A stretch of DNA of 64,000 bases from Forficula auricularia (lineage: Eukaryota; Arthropoda; Insecta; Dermaptera; Forficulidae): assembly GCA_024734495.1 (NCBI GenBank), contig JALMQS010000073.1, positions 3,537,387 through 3,601,386 of the forward strand, read 5' to 3'. The position numbers and the translations under genes were made by a program. This document shows positions 32,281 through 42,912 of this stretch, one piece after another. Numbering within the stretch: the first letter of the stretch is position 1; every line of letters starts with the position of its first letter. The notes beneath the pieces were generated by a model. The model did not search any database. It had not been told where the DNA came from and was given only the letters and a program-made list of their open reading frames with translations.

Positions 32281-32864
32281 AAGAGCCCACGACGGCCAGA
32301 CCTTCGTTATTTTATAAAAGCTAAAGTTTTTCGTGCATGTCCTCATATAGGTGCGAATCATCAAAGCATTTATAGAGTTTGGGTTGTGGTTACTTTGGCA
32401 GGTAACAGGTAATAAAGGTGTATGTACAGTACTTTAAATTCGTTAAAGTATAAAGCTCAATTTTTTTATATTTTCTTCGGGATAACTTTAGAAATCTCGT
32501 CATCCATTCCCGGACACTTATGACAGTTGCTACCCCGCCAGATACTTAAACTGCAACAAATTATAATTATACTTTCGTTATAATATAAAAGCTAAATTTT
32601 ATATATGTTATTTTGGGGGACCTATAAAAAATGCTATCAACAGCCGGACAGTTTTAATGGTTGTTACATCTTGCCAGACATGATGAAAGTCCGCTGTAGA
32701 AAGTGAGCGCGAGTGCTTAGTCGATTGCGATTCTTTTTAGTACTATCCATATAGTAATTTAATTTGATGTTCATAGCCATGTTATATAAAGTAAAAAATG
32801 TTATTTTAATATTATAAAATACAAAAAAAAATATTATTACATGAAAAAAAATATTTAATCGTTT

Positions 32865-33075
32865 TTAAATTCCGTCATTGTTTGATATTTTCATTTCTTC
32901 GTCACTCCAGCTGATGGCATGATCGTCGTCAATATCGCCTTCCTCGTCAGTTTCTGAAAAATAAGTAAGTTTATACAATTATGAATAATTAAAAATTATG
33001 TACAATAATTTGTCATAATAATTACATACCTGATTGAGTTTTGAGCGAATCACTAACATAACTTGGTAGTTGATC
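32865..33075 (-). CDS. 3' exons of an unrecognised element gene
   Basis: Minus strand. An exon ending at 33030 reads DQLPSYVSDSLKTQS; its donor is GTATGT. The acceptor TTATTTTTCAG (to 32954) leads to 32953-32865, reading ETDEEGDIDDDHAISWSDEE and then MKISNNDGI-stop. The junction is in frame (phase 1). The C-terminus is strongly acidic. Upstream the frame closes (TGA), so either a further acceptor is used or the gene is broken. In the right arm (~33842-33905, plus strand) the mirrored copy has decayed to ENENIDDNNEIYKND. No domain recognised. Confidence 0.45.
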
Positions 33076-33369
33076 CCTTCAAAGCATTTGAACTGGTATT
33101 TATCATTCTTCAATACCTAGCCGTTATTGTCTGGTTGATATGTGGCTGGATTAGATATATATTCCAAATGGTGCAGCTATATAATTTTGTCATGAAATTA
33201 CTGCAATAGTCGCGTTTTTGCAAGGTGGTAGATTGCTAGCGTCAAAAATTTCGCAACTTCTTCGATCAAAAGCTTCATTTACACGGAGACTGTATACGAG
33301 TCGATGAATATTTGAAGTCTAGCGGCATCAACATCAATATATTAGACCTTGTAAACATTGCATATAAAT

Positions 33370-33763
33370 CGAATACGATAAAGATGTTTTGTTTTTTGTT
33401 TTTTCATTTTCTTCAAAAATGATGATAGAGCGGAAATGTAAATAAATTTCCTCCTGTATTTGTGAACAAAAACAGTGACTCTTGAAGCGAGTTTATTTTG
33501 TCACTGGTTGTGAATATTTGCCAAGCTGTTCGAATTCTCAAAGTTCAGTGTGTTGAGTTTTCCAAAAATGTCAGCTAAATAAGCCAATCTTGACAAATCC
33601 ATTCTTCATCAGCAAACAATTTTTTCATGTCATGATTTTTTCACTTAAAAACATAATTATTAAACACATTAATAGCATGTTGCTCACTCACTCGTACCAC
33701 CTGAAACGTTCCCGCGTACTACCAGTGTACGCGCAATTACCGGTTGGAAACCCCTGGTTTAAT
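33370..33763 (-). pseudogene. hAT (ZBED-like) transposase fragment, nested
   Basis: On the minus strand, from a CAGGGGTTTCCAACCGG terminus at 33763, sequence runs through a linker into broken frames readable as EEWICQDW, then LAYLADIFGKLNTLNF after a frameshift. The DxxWLAYLADIFxxLNxLN motif is characteristic of ZBED5/SCAND3-like hAT transposases. Only the end and this short block remain; the BED finger and catalytic core are gone. It sits between the inverted arms of the 32.3-34.5-kb element. Confidence 0.6.
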
Positions 33764-34467
33764 ACATCACTAAATGACAGATAATGCATAGTAAAAGATC
33801 ACAGTCGACTAAGTGCCCTATCTCACTCGCACCCACTTGAACAGTTGTTACCTGACGAAAATGAAAATATCGACGACAATAATGAAATTTATAAAAACGA
33901 TTAAATATATTTTTTCATGTAATAATATTTTTTTTGTATTTTATAATATTAAAATAACATTTTACTTTATATAACATGGCTATGAACGTAATTAAATTAT
34001 TTATTGATATTCGCAAGCATCGTAATCGACTAAGCACTCGCGCTCGCACCTACAGCGGACTTTCAATGTATGGCAAGATGTAACAACCATTGAAACTGTC
34101 CGGCTATAGGTAACATTTTATAGGTCCCTGAAAACATATATAAAATTTAGCTTTTATATTATAACGAAAGTATAATTATAATTTGTTACAGTTTAGGGGT
34201 GTCTGGCAGGGGGTAGCAACTGTCATAAGTGTCTGGCAATGGATGACGAGATTTCTAAAGTTATCCCTAAGAAAATATAAAAAAATTGAGCTTTATACTT
34301 TAACGAATTTAAAGTACTATTTTATACACCTTTATTACCTGTTACCTGCCAAAGTAACCACAACCCAAACTCTATAGTCGCTGGTCGTTCTTACCTGTAT
34401 AGGGGACATGCACAGAAAAACTTTCAGCTTTTATAAAATAACGAAGGTCTGGCCGTCGTGGGCTCTT

Positions 34468-35036
34468 GGGCTATAACCAACCTGTTCTTTTTATTATTTG
34501 TCAAAATAATTTTTTAATCTGGTTTGATAAATTTAGAGAGTTTATTCGAAATAAAAAAAATGAGGAACTTCCATATGATTTTACAAAGAGAGAATTGTCT
34601 TAAGCAAAGTATTTATGATTCAAAAAGTTAAGTCTTTTTTTGTGAAGTGGTTAACGAAGATAAACAATTAAGTAGTAATGATTTTTAATTACTTTTAACT
34701 GAGATAAACTATTAATATGATATATACTATAGAATGATCTCAGGTTAAAAATTACTCTCCTCCCAGGAGGCCTTATAGTACTCTATTAAATCACGCATAA
34801 AAGGTAAATATTAAAATGTCTGAAACGCGGAGAAAAATATTTTTCTACTATGATTTTTTCTCTTTGTGTGTCTGAATTCTGATACTTTTTTTTACATATA
34901 CTGATTAGATTTTGGAATATCTCGTTCAAAAGGCAGATAAATATTATTTTTTGAATTATTCTATTCAGATTTTAAGAGGATGTTAATATAGCCATAAATG
35001 ACAAATTATATTCATATTTATTATTAAATACTAGGG
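34468..35036. other. AT-rich noncoding DNA
   Basis: No feature recognised. Confidence 0.4.
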
Positions 35037-35457
35037 CTGCTCTGTATAGCGAGTCTTGAAAAGGTTTTCACTTTTTTATTATTTAATGTGGGGGTGAGCG
35101 ATTCTTTCATTAGAATGAAAATAGTTATAAAGGGCGCGGATAGAATGATCTCTCTTTCTTTAGTGCTATGGGGTATTGCAAGGATGCCTGAAGCAGGCCT
35201 GGACTTGTAAGTGGCATACACTTACAAGTACAGACCTGTTTCAGACTATTAGAGATTAATTTCTTAATTTCTATTATTCTAGGAATGGCCTTTTGCATGC
35301 GGGCCAAAATGATACCTATGTACTCGTTATATAGAGAGAGAATATTCAATTGGACTTGAATAAAATTCAGACAAAAATTTACAAAACACAAAAGAAATTA
35401 CTTGTTGCGGCTCTAACTAGCAAGCGAACCGAGTCTTGAAAAAGTTTTTACTTTTTC
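35037..35457. repeat. Segment bounded by short direct repeats with a central hairpin
   Basis: GAGTCTTGAAAAGGTTTTCA (35049) recurs as GAGTCTTGAAAAAGTTTTTA (35430). Between them AGGCCTGGACTTGTAAGTG pairs with CACTTACAAGTACAGACCT (35186-35246). Two overlapping minus-strand frames cross it but show no domain. Confidence 0.45.
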
Positions 35458-35539
35458 TTCAATTTCTTTGTATTTTTAATCGCGTCGAGAAATCACTAAA
35501 ATTTAGTTCACAATTAGCTTTGCCAAGGCAGCACTTTAT

Positions 35540-35645
35540 AATTTTTTCCAAATAACCGGGACAAATTGACAAACTGACAGGGACCTCTGTACCATGCCTT
35601 CAAACCGGGACAGTCCCGGTCAAACTGAGACGAATGGTAAGCCTA
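35540..35645. mobile_element. hAT-type terminus
   Basis: Contains ACCGGGACAGTCCCGGT and ends GAGACGAATGGTAAGCCTA; on the other strand this reads TAGGCTTACCATTCGTCTC, which resembles a known kind of hAT terminus. No partner end or transposase seen. Confidence 0.35.
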
Positions 35646-36139
35646 CATATATGCCATCATGTGCCTCAAGAGAAACTGAGTCTGGTCAATAGTCATGGCT
35701 ATCTAGGTTATTTAGAATTTAATCAAAAGAGAGTTATTTAATTCTTAAGTACATACTAACATTAACAACAACGAGATTTGAACAGTGGTAAGATAACTAT
35801 GATAATTTACTACTTACCATCTCCTGCAAGGCAAGTTGCAACAACTTTCAAGGACTCGGCTTCTGACTGTTAAAATTTTGAAGCCTCACTAAGTAATTTT
35901 TATGAATTCTATTTAGGGAGACTGGTGTCAGTTAAAGGTGAAATGTTTTTTTATAAAAGTAAGACTCTATATATATTTCAGGCTATGAGCCCATCTCATT
36001 GAGAGTATTTTTAAATTTTAATTTTAATTTTTAAGAGTTACAATCTTGCATCCACGCTAAGCAAGAAAGCCAGCCATCATACAAAGTATTTATTTTATTA
36101 AATTTATCAATGAGAATAGAAAAATTATCAGTAGTCGAC
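35646..36139. other. Noncoding DNA
   Basis: AT-rich; no feature recognised. Confidence 0.4.
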
Positions 36140-36210
36140 CTAGACCCGGCCCAAGGGGGTCATGACCCCCATGACCCCCCCTGGATCCACTCTTGCAAAG
36201 CTTCTTATAC
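36140..36210. mobile_element. C-rich hAT-like end
   Basis: CATGACCCCCATGACCCCCC followed by TGGATCCA is the complement of the GGATCCAGGGGGG-type end often seen on arthropod hAT elements. Confidence 0.35.
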
Positions 36211-36329
36211 GTTCCGTAAATATGCCGGGAATACAGAAATTGTGAATACGGAATGCTAATTTGTATGGGATTATAGGGGATGCGTTCAAAGGTTACAAAA
36301 TTAAAAAAAAAATTCATAAATAATATCAA

Positions 36330-36790
36330 AATAAATGCAATTTAATGAGAGATTTTTTAATCGAAATAATTATTCTCATCAGGCTTAGGCAAGGGTTTAA
36401 AGAATTTAGTGATTTTTTCTTGTTTATCGCTTTTAAAAGGTCTTTCGATTCTGATTGATATTCAGCTGTGGCATTATCAATTTGCCTTTTAAAAACAAGA
36501 CTTCTTTCCATAGGCGAATCAATTTTTATGAAGAAATCACAAAGCTCATTTGCCATCCGTAAACCTTCACTCAGGTTTTCTAAGTTTAAAGTCACACTTT
36601 CAGTGCTCGTTGAAGCTTCCTCTTCAGGAATGGCAATTTAACATTTTTTCCAAATCGTTTTCAGTCAAATCTTCATCTTGCGATTCAAGAAACTCTTCAA
36701 TGTCATTTGATTCTTTCTGTTCAAAGCCATCTCGTCCTATTCCATTCGGAACTTGAGCAATGTTTGCAGTTAACGTTTGAATTTGCACGA
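36330..36790 (-). pseudogene. pogo/Tigger-type transposase C-terminal tail
   Basis: Minus-strand frames read DIEEFLESQDEDLTENDLEK and then, after a frameshift near 36635, ASTSTESVTLNLENLSEGLR, MANELCDFFIKIDSPMERS and VFKRQIDNATAEYQ. This order (ExLTExDL acidic stretch, then LxxxxLxEGLxxAxxLxxxFxxxDPxxERxxxFxR) is the C-terminal tail downstream of the DDE domain in pogo/Tigger/jerky-like transposases. The catalytic and DNA-binding domains are missing. A possible 5' terminus lies near 37013 (minus strand CAGTTAGTCACGGTTCAGTT), so this is probably an internally deleted copy; the 3' terminus is not identified. Confidence 0.7.
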
Positions 36791-37020
36791 ATTCTTAATT
36801 ATTACTGACAGATCATTGTTTAAAAATACTTTGATACCTACTCGTTTGTTTTTATAGGTAACTGGTAAATAAATATATATTATTTAAAAAATACAATATG
36901 TATCGTTAGTTTTGGATCTGCGAATAAAGAAATTTTCAACGTCAAATACAAGAAGTGATCGCAATTTTTTAATTTGCGAATACTAAAATCGCAAATAACT
37001 GAACCGTGACTAACTGTAGA
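36791..37020 (-). mobile_element. Probable 5' end of the pogo/Tigger copy
   Basis: On the minus strand a terminus-like CAGTTAGTCACGGTTCAGTT is followed by TTTGCGA and TATTCGCAAA phrases, as in many pogo/Tigger ends. Noncoding. Confidence 0.4.
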
Positions 37021-37065
37021 TAAAAAATACATTCTATTTTGTCGTAAATTATGGTAAATATTTCT

Positions 37066-37326
37066 ACATATCGTCGGCTTAGAGTGTAAACCCGCTAAAT
37101 CCATTTTTTATCATATATCAGATAGTATTATCGTTGGAAAGAAAAAGAGATGCAGCATCGTCCATGTAAAATTGTCACTTAAAATTATGATCTTAAGTTG
37201 TAGAAAAAAAATGTGAAAAATAGTTTTTTCCATAACAACAATATTAAATTTTGTTTGTTTTTTCTCTGCCTTGTAAAATTTCATTGTTGTGACTTAGCAG
37301 GTTTACACTCTAAGGCGACGATATGC
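37066..37326. mobile_element. MITE with ~32-bp inverted ends
   Basis: Ends CATATCGTCGGCTTAGAGTG / TAAACCCGCTAA at the left and the near-exact complement at 37292-37326 enclose ~195 bp of AT-rich, noncoding DNA. Superfamily undetermined. Confidence 0.65.
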
Positions 37327-38137
37327 ATTATTATGTAAAATGACTAAATGACTATGAATGGTTATATATAAAATAATAGATTTTACGAATGTATATTTAT
37401 CAAAAGTAAGCTTTCTTGCTTATAATTAGAGACTGCTTGGTGTGTATTATTTGTTTCTTTTTTATTTTATTGCTATTTTCAATAGGTATTGTCCCAAAGT
37501 ATTGATAATTAATTAGCAAACGCTATGTTTTAGATGAAGAATATATAAATTCAGAAAATATATTAGTAGTTTGATGGATTTTTTTTTTTTTTTTTTTAAT
37601 AGTTTTTTAAGTTTCAGCCAAATAGTATCGTATGGTAAAGTAAAAAAGAGGAAGCTAATAGCTACGTTTTTTCTTAATTATCCTTAAACACGTCATTTGT
37701 GTCTTCTGAAATCAATAATGATTCAATTATAATATTCAACAAATGAATAAAAATAGTTTTGTCTAGTGTTTCGTTTTGCGGTTTCTATTTCATGTGACAG
37801 AGAGCGTCAACGATCGGAACACGCATTCGTTAAGATACAATAAAAACAATAAATATATTTTTGTGACATGGGTATCAAATGATGATCTGATGTTTCTGGC
37901 ATGTGTCATACCTATGTCATATCCCAAAAAATATCAAATAGTATTTAAGACAGAATTATTTCAAATTTTAAAAACAGGGTTTCAATTTCAGTATCGTCAG
38001 AAAATTGAAGTTAATAAATTTGAAAGGTTTTGAACAATAATTGCTTTTCTTATTTAAATAAACATCTATATAAATTTACTTTTTTGAAGCAAACAACTTT
38101 TGTCAAAAGTGTCTATTCCTCTTCCCTAGCCCTTTCT
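37327..38137. other. AT-rich noncoding DNA
   Basis: Contains a T-run of ~18 at 37570-37588; an 85-codon frame at 37776-38033 shows no domain. Confidence 0.4.
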
Positions 38138-39716
38138 CATCATCATCATCATCATCGAGTATACAGTCCTAAGACTGGTTTGATGCAACAATCCGTCTCC
38201 ACTCGACTCTGTCCCCCGCCAGCTGTTTGACCTCTCTAAATGTCTGGCATCCCATATCCCCAATTATTTGGTTGAAATATTCTAATCTGGGTCTTCCCCT
38301 TCCCCTTTTCTTTCCCACCTCCCCCTCCAAGATATCCCTAAGCAGTCCCCCATGTCTCAGTGTGTGCCCCATCATCTGACCTCTTCTCTTCTTCAGACTC
38401 TTCCACAAGGTTCTTTTTTCTCCGATTCTTCCAAGAACTTCTTCATTTGTAATTTTATCCATCCATTTGATATTCATCATTCTTCTGTAGCACCACATTT
38501 CGAAAGCCTCTAATCTCTTTCTCTCCGCTTTTCTAATTGTCCAGGTTTCACACCCGTACATGGCTATGCTCCATACATATGTCTTCAATAGCAACTTCAT
38601 GTTTTCTAAGCTGATTGAGGAGGAGCATAGTAGTTTTGTTTTGAATTAAACCCCATTTTTGCTTGGGCAATTCTTGATTAAATTTCGTTTTCGCTCCTCT
38701 CATCCCATGTTATTTTACTTCCTAGGTAGCGGAATTCCTTAACTCCTTCTAGGTTTTCTTGGTTAATTTTGATGCATTCCTGTTTCGTTTGTTCTTTTTT
38801 TGTACATACTAGGACCTTCGTTTTATTCTTGTTTATTTTCATTTTGATTTCTTCTATTATGATTTGGTTAATTCCATTCAGGGCGTCCTCTAATTCTTTT
38901 TTATTGCTCCCTAGAAGGGCAATGTCATCGGCAAATCTTAACATAGCGATCTTTTGACCTTGGATTTCGATACCTGTATCAATTTTGTCTTTGAATTCTT
39001 TAATCGCTTCTTCTATGTATAAGTTGAAAATCATGGGTGACAGCACACATCCTTGTCTTACACCTTTTTTTATTTTGGCTTCTCTTTGCTCATCTCCAAT
39101 ATTTATAATTGCCGTCTGGTTTTGATATAGATTGTAGATTAGTCTTCTCTCTCTGAATTTTTTATTCCCGCCTGTTTTAATATTTTAAACATAATTTCCC
39201 AATTGACGTTATCGAATGCTTTTTCTAGGTCCATGAATCCGATGTAGACAGAATCTTCCCTGATAAAAGCCCTTTCTATTATTAGTCTAAGAGAGAGAAT
39301 TGCTTCTCGGGTGCCTCTGTTTCTTCTAAAGCCGAACTGGTCTTCCCCCAGATTTTCTTCAACTCTTTGTTCTATTCTTCTTTGGATTATTTTGGTTAGG
39401 ATTTTGGAGGCATGTGAGGTTAAGCTAATGGTCCTGAAATTTTCACATTTATCCGCGCCTGTCTTTTTGGGAAGTGTGACTATTTTGTTTTTTTTGGAAA
39501 TCTTTTGGGATGATTCCCAATTTATAGATTTTGCTAATTAGTTCAAAAAGTTTGTCAAGTGCCTTTTCCCCAGAGTTCTTTAGGATTTCAGCTTGTATAT
39601 TGTCTATTCCGGGTGCTCTATTATTTTTTAGTTCCTTCAAAGCTGTCTCGAATTCTGACCTGAGTATGGGGTCTCCTAATTCGTTTTCGTCCACAGCCCT
39701 TTCTAACAAGATATAA
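38138..39716 (-). pseudogene. RTE-type LINE, 5'-truncated reverse transcriptase
   Basis: The minus strand carries an almost complete RTE/BovB-like reverse transcriptase domain and C-terminus. In order: KELKNNRAPGIDNIQAEILK (~39640); IVTLPKKTGADKCENFRTIS (~39450); QFGFRRNRGTREAI (~39330); VYIGFMDLEKAFDNVNW (~39240); KKGVRQGCVLSPMIFNLYIE (~39055); the catalytic MLRFADDIALLG (~38935); FRYLGSKITWDE (~38715); YVWSIAMYGCETWTIRKAER (~38560); and a basic GRGRPR with a terminal VEWRRIVASNQS (~38300-38172). Frameshifts lie near the T8 run at 39485-39493, near the CT repeat at ~39155 and near 38637; a stop occurs at 38678-38680. The endonuclease domain is absent. The very short 3' UTR ends in an ATG-trinucleotide tail (38138-38156), typical of RTE elements. 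Confidence 0.92.
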
Positions 39717-39779
39717 TATTTTACTATTCTTTGAAAGAAGAAATTTTGTGATTTGAATAGAGTGTGGTATTTTTTCCTT

Positions 39780-39832
39780 GTAATTTATTTATTTGTTTAT
39801 TTAACGGGCAGTCACACCTTTTTTACAAATCA
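39780..39832 (-). mobile_element. Short LINE 3' end
   Basis: Minus strand GGTGTGACTGCCCGTTAAAT followed by AAACAAATAAATAAAT, a typical LINE 3' terminus with a simple-repeat tail. Confidence 0.45.
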
Positions 39833-40980
39833 CAAGTACATGTATATAAACAGTAAAGTATGAAAAAAATAACATAAAAATAAAGTATAAATGACAAAGA
39901 AAATAGGAAAAGATAGATGATAACATCAAAATATTATAATTAGAAAACAATGATGGTAATGATAGGTTTAGTCCGTTAAATTTATCAAAATGTCACATTA
40001 ATATACTATGCCTTGTGAACTTGTGGAGCTTAGAAAATCAATGTATAATTGGAGTTTGTCTTTGGTTGATTTTTTTGCCGTTCACTAGTTTATTTAAAAT
40101 TGCCAAAATTTCAATACGTAGTCCAAACACTCGCTTATAATATGCTCATCGATTTATAGATGCTTTATAGGGAGTTCTCTTTCTACCATTTACCAAAAAC
40201 TTATTCATTTTTAGTCTAAATATAAAATGAAAAATTTCTGTAGATTTCAAGTTTACTGTGAGACAAAAAAAAGTTAAAAGTGAAAAAAGTGAATTTGTTT
40301 TTAATCTTCACTTTAAAATTTAGAAACAAATCTTATAACATGTTTTTCATAAAATTCAAAAAACGGAATGGTTGGGTAATTCAATTTTCAAAAGAAAACA
40401 TAAAATATTATAATTAAAACAAAGTTGTGAGTGTCTTTTTCAAGAAAAAAAAAGATGGAATTTTTCAAAAAATCAACTCAGTGACGGAACCATATACCGT
40501 ATTTCTTAAAAAAACACAATTCTATGTTCACAACATCTAAGATTTTAGTAGAAAATATTTTTATATTGCCAAAGTCAGAGAGCTTCCCGGGAACCACGGC
40601 ATTATACCAAAATTTGGGAGTATTATTTCACTTCTCCCATCACTCTCAACATCCAAGTTAGGAAAATATTTTTTTCTTAGAAAAGTAATTTTTGTCAAAA
40701 TCGCTTAGGAAATAAAGATGTTTTATCTATTTTTTTTTTTTTTTTTTCATAAACATTTTATTATGAAGAACTTCAACTTGATTTTTGGATTGGAAATGCT
40801 TTAGAAACTTTAGCTTTAGCTTAAGATAAATAAAACCTGAAAATTAATGATTTCAGCTCTGCGTAACTTTATAAATGTCTGTTGAGTAATATTTTAGCCT
40901 GGAAGGAAAATGAAAGCTCGTTATCGTTATTCTCTGTTACCTGTATGATGTTGAATAATTGGGGTTTGATGCTTGGGGTG
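39833..40980. other. AT-rich noncoding DNA
   Basis: No gene recognised; long A and T tracts, for example near 40730-40748. Confidence 0.45.
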
Positions 40981-41248
40981 ATTTATTAATTAAAGACGAA
41001 AAATATATGTAACACACGTGATTTTATTATAGGTTATGTACATTTGTTGGTTGGCTCAAAAAAGTGGAACTGATAGTATTAAGTTATGAGCACTTCCTCC
41101 CGGGATCCAGTCGGTAGTGCCAACTTATGAATAATTTAATCTGGAAGATTTGGCGGAGATTTCAAAACAGCGATGCCCGCTTTTCCATCCCGCCGGCCTT
41201 GAAGTATCTTCAACCTTCGATGTGGTGTAATTGTGGACTGTATCTTGG
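40981..41248 (-). mobile_element. 3' end of the BEL/Pao element, probable LTR remains
   Basis: Downstream of pol on the minus strand comes AAGGCCGGCGGGATGG, a GC-rich stretch of the kind found at BEL pol/LTR junctions, then ~200 bp with AATAAA-like signals. The LTR limits cannot be set because the other LTR lies beyond the assembly gap or is absent. Confidence 0.4.
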
Positions 41249-42912
41249 TTAGTCAATTGGTAATTGACACAGCTTCATTGTTGACCTTCTTGTCGTGGTG
41301 CCGTTAGGAAGACGCACCTCGACCACTCTGGCTACATGGTCGTCTCCAGGGAATAATTTGATTATTCTGCCTAGTCCCCATTTCAGAGGAGGCAGGTTGT
41401 CTTCTTTAAGAAGAACTAGAGATCCTACTTCTAGATTTTTGTGGGTCTCTTTCCATTTGTTTCGAACCTGCAATTCTGAAACATATTCCAAACTCCATCT
41501 TTTCCAAAAGGATTGTATTAATTTTGATAGATAGTGATATCTTTTTAATCTGTTGTCTGGTACATTCATATAATTCGGCTCAGGTATACTGGTAGCCGAC
41601 TTACCGATTATAAAATGTGCAGGTGTAAGTGGGGAGAAGTCTGATGGATCGGAGGATATAGGAGTCAAAGGACGGGAATTAAGAATTGCCTCTATTTGTG
41701 TCAACACTGTGCAATATTCTTCAAAATTTAATTTTGAATTGCTCAGAACCCTATGCAAATGATATTTAGTCTGTTTAATTAAACTTTCCCAACTTCCTCC
41801 AAGATGTGGACTTTTAGCGGGAATAAAATGCCATTGAATACCGTCATTTGACAAGGCATGAGACACATTATTGAAGTCAGAATCAATAAATTTAAAAAGT
41901 TCGATTAATTTAGAATTAGCCCCAACGAAATTAGTCCCGTTGTCCGAAAACATATGAGCAGGCCTGCCTCTTCGTGCTATAAATCTTTTTAATGAGTTCA
42001 AAAATGCATTACTTGTTAAATCTGACACCAATTCCAGGTGAACTGCTCTTGTTGATAAACATGTGAATAAACAAATGTAGGCTTTAACTAATCTAGGGCG
42101 TCTAGAACTCCCTTCTTTTAGTGTTACTGGACCAGCATAATCTACTCCAACACTGTGAAAAGGTAAAAATTGATCAAATCTTACGCTTGGAAGATTTCCC
42201 ATTAAATATTGATTTGGCTTAGGTTTTACTCGAAAACATTGGACGCACTTGTGAACAACCTCCCTTGCAAGATTTCTACCTCCAATAGACCAATATTTTT
42301 CACGAATTGAATATAAAAGTTGTTGGGGGCCGCAATGAAATAATCGTAAATGTTCAGATGTCATTAATAATTTTGTAAATATGTGCTTATTAGGTAACAA
42401 AATGGGATGCTTTTTATTATGATCGAAATTAGAATGTTGTATTCTACCACCTACTCGAATAATTTCCTCCTCGTCTATAAATGGATTAAGATTTAATAGA
42501 ATACTTTTATTATTTAATGGCTTTCCCTTACTTAGCGAATTGTGATCTTCGGAAAATGATTGTTTCTGAGTTAATCGTATTATATTAATTGTTGTCGAAT
42601 TAATTTCAACTGTGGATAGAGGACCTGATAATATTGAAATTTTATTTTTCCTATTTTTAAAATTTGTAAATGAACGATAACAGTAAGAAAATACTCTGAT
42701 TAATTTGTAGAAGCAAGAGAATTTATTAAAAATATCTAATTCGGGAATAGTTATCGAAAGAGTTGTAATTATTAATCCTTTTTTAAGCAGGTAGATTTTA
42801 TTAAATTTCGATATAGAATTCACATAAATTGTATGGTTTTCCAGCCAATTGGGGCCTTTAAACCAAAAATTATTGTCTTGTAATATTTGACGCGTTGAAC
42901 CTCGTGGTATAA
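41249..42912 (-). pseudogene. BEL/Pao integrase region of pol
   Basis: Minus-strand frame, 524 residues from the first ATG but open further upstream to ~42910 (GSTRQILQDNNFWFKGPNW). Domains in order: linker; integrase zinc-binding domain with HxxxxH (EHLRLFHCG) and CVQC; catalytic core with GVDYAGP (first Asp), FSDNGTNFVG (second Asp) and GGSWESLIKQTK (Glu), preserving the D-D-E triad; the LTPAHFIIG block; and a C-terminal chromatin/DNA-binding region (FWKRWSLEYVSELQVRNKW, GSLVLLKEDNLPPLKWGLGR). These are signature blocks of BEL/Pao integrases. It processes the cDNA ends and joins them to host DNA in the nucleus. This reading frame is intact to the stop at 41249. It is out of frame with the RT segment because of a 1-base change near 42910. 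Confidence 0.93.

Larger units (their letters stand above)
32281..34467. mobile_element. Element with ~0.6-kb terminal inverted repeats
   Basis: Arms 32281-~32900 and ~33855-34467 match as inverted repeats through most of their length, starting AAGAGCCCACGACGGCCAGA. The last codons of an intron-containing gene lie inside both arms. The middle carries that gene's remnants plus a nested hAT fragment. Superfamily unknown: neither the terminus nor the gene is one I recognise, and no certain target duplication is visible. Confidence 0.75.

Noticed and set aside
41295..41534. 79-codon plus-strand frame
   Set aside because: Antisense to the BEL integrase C-terminus.
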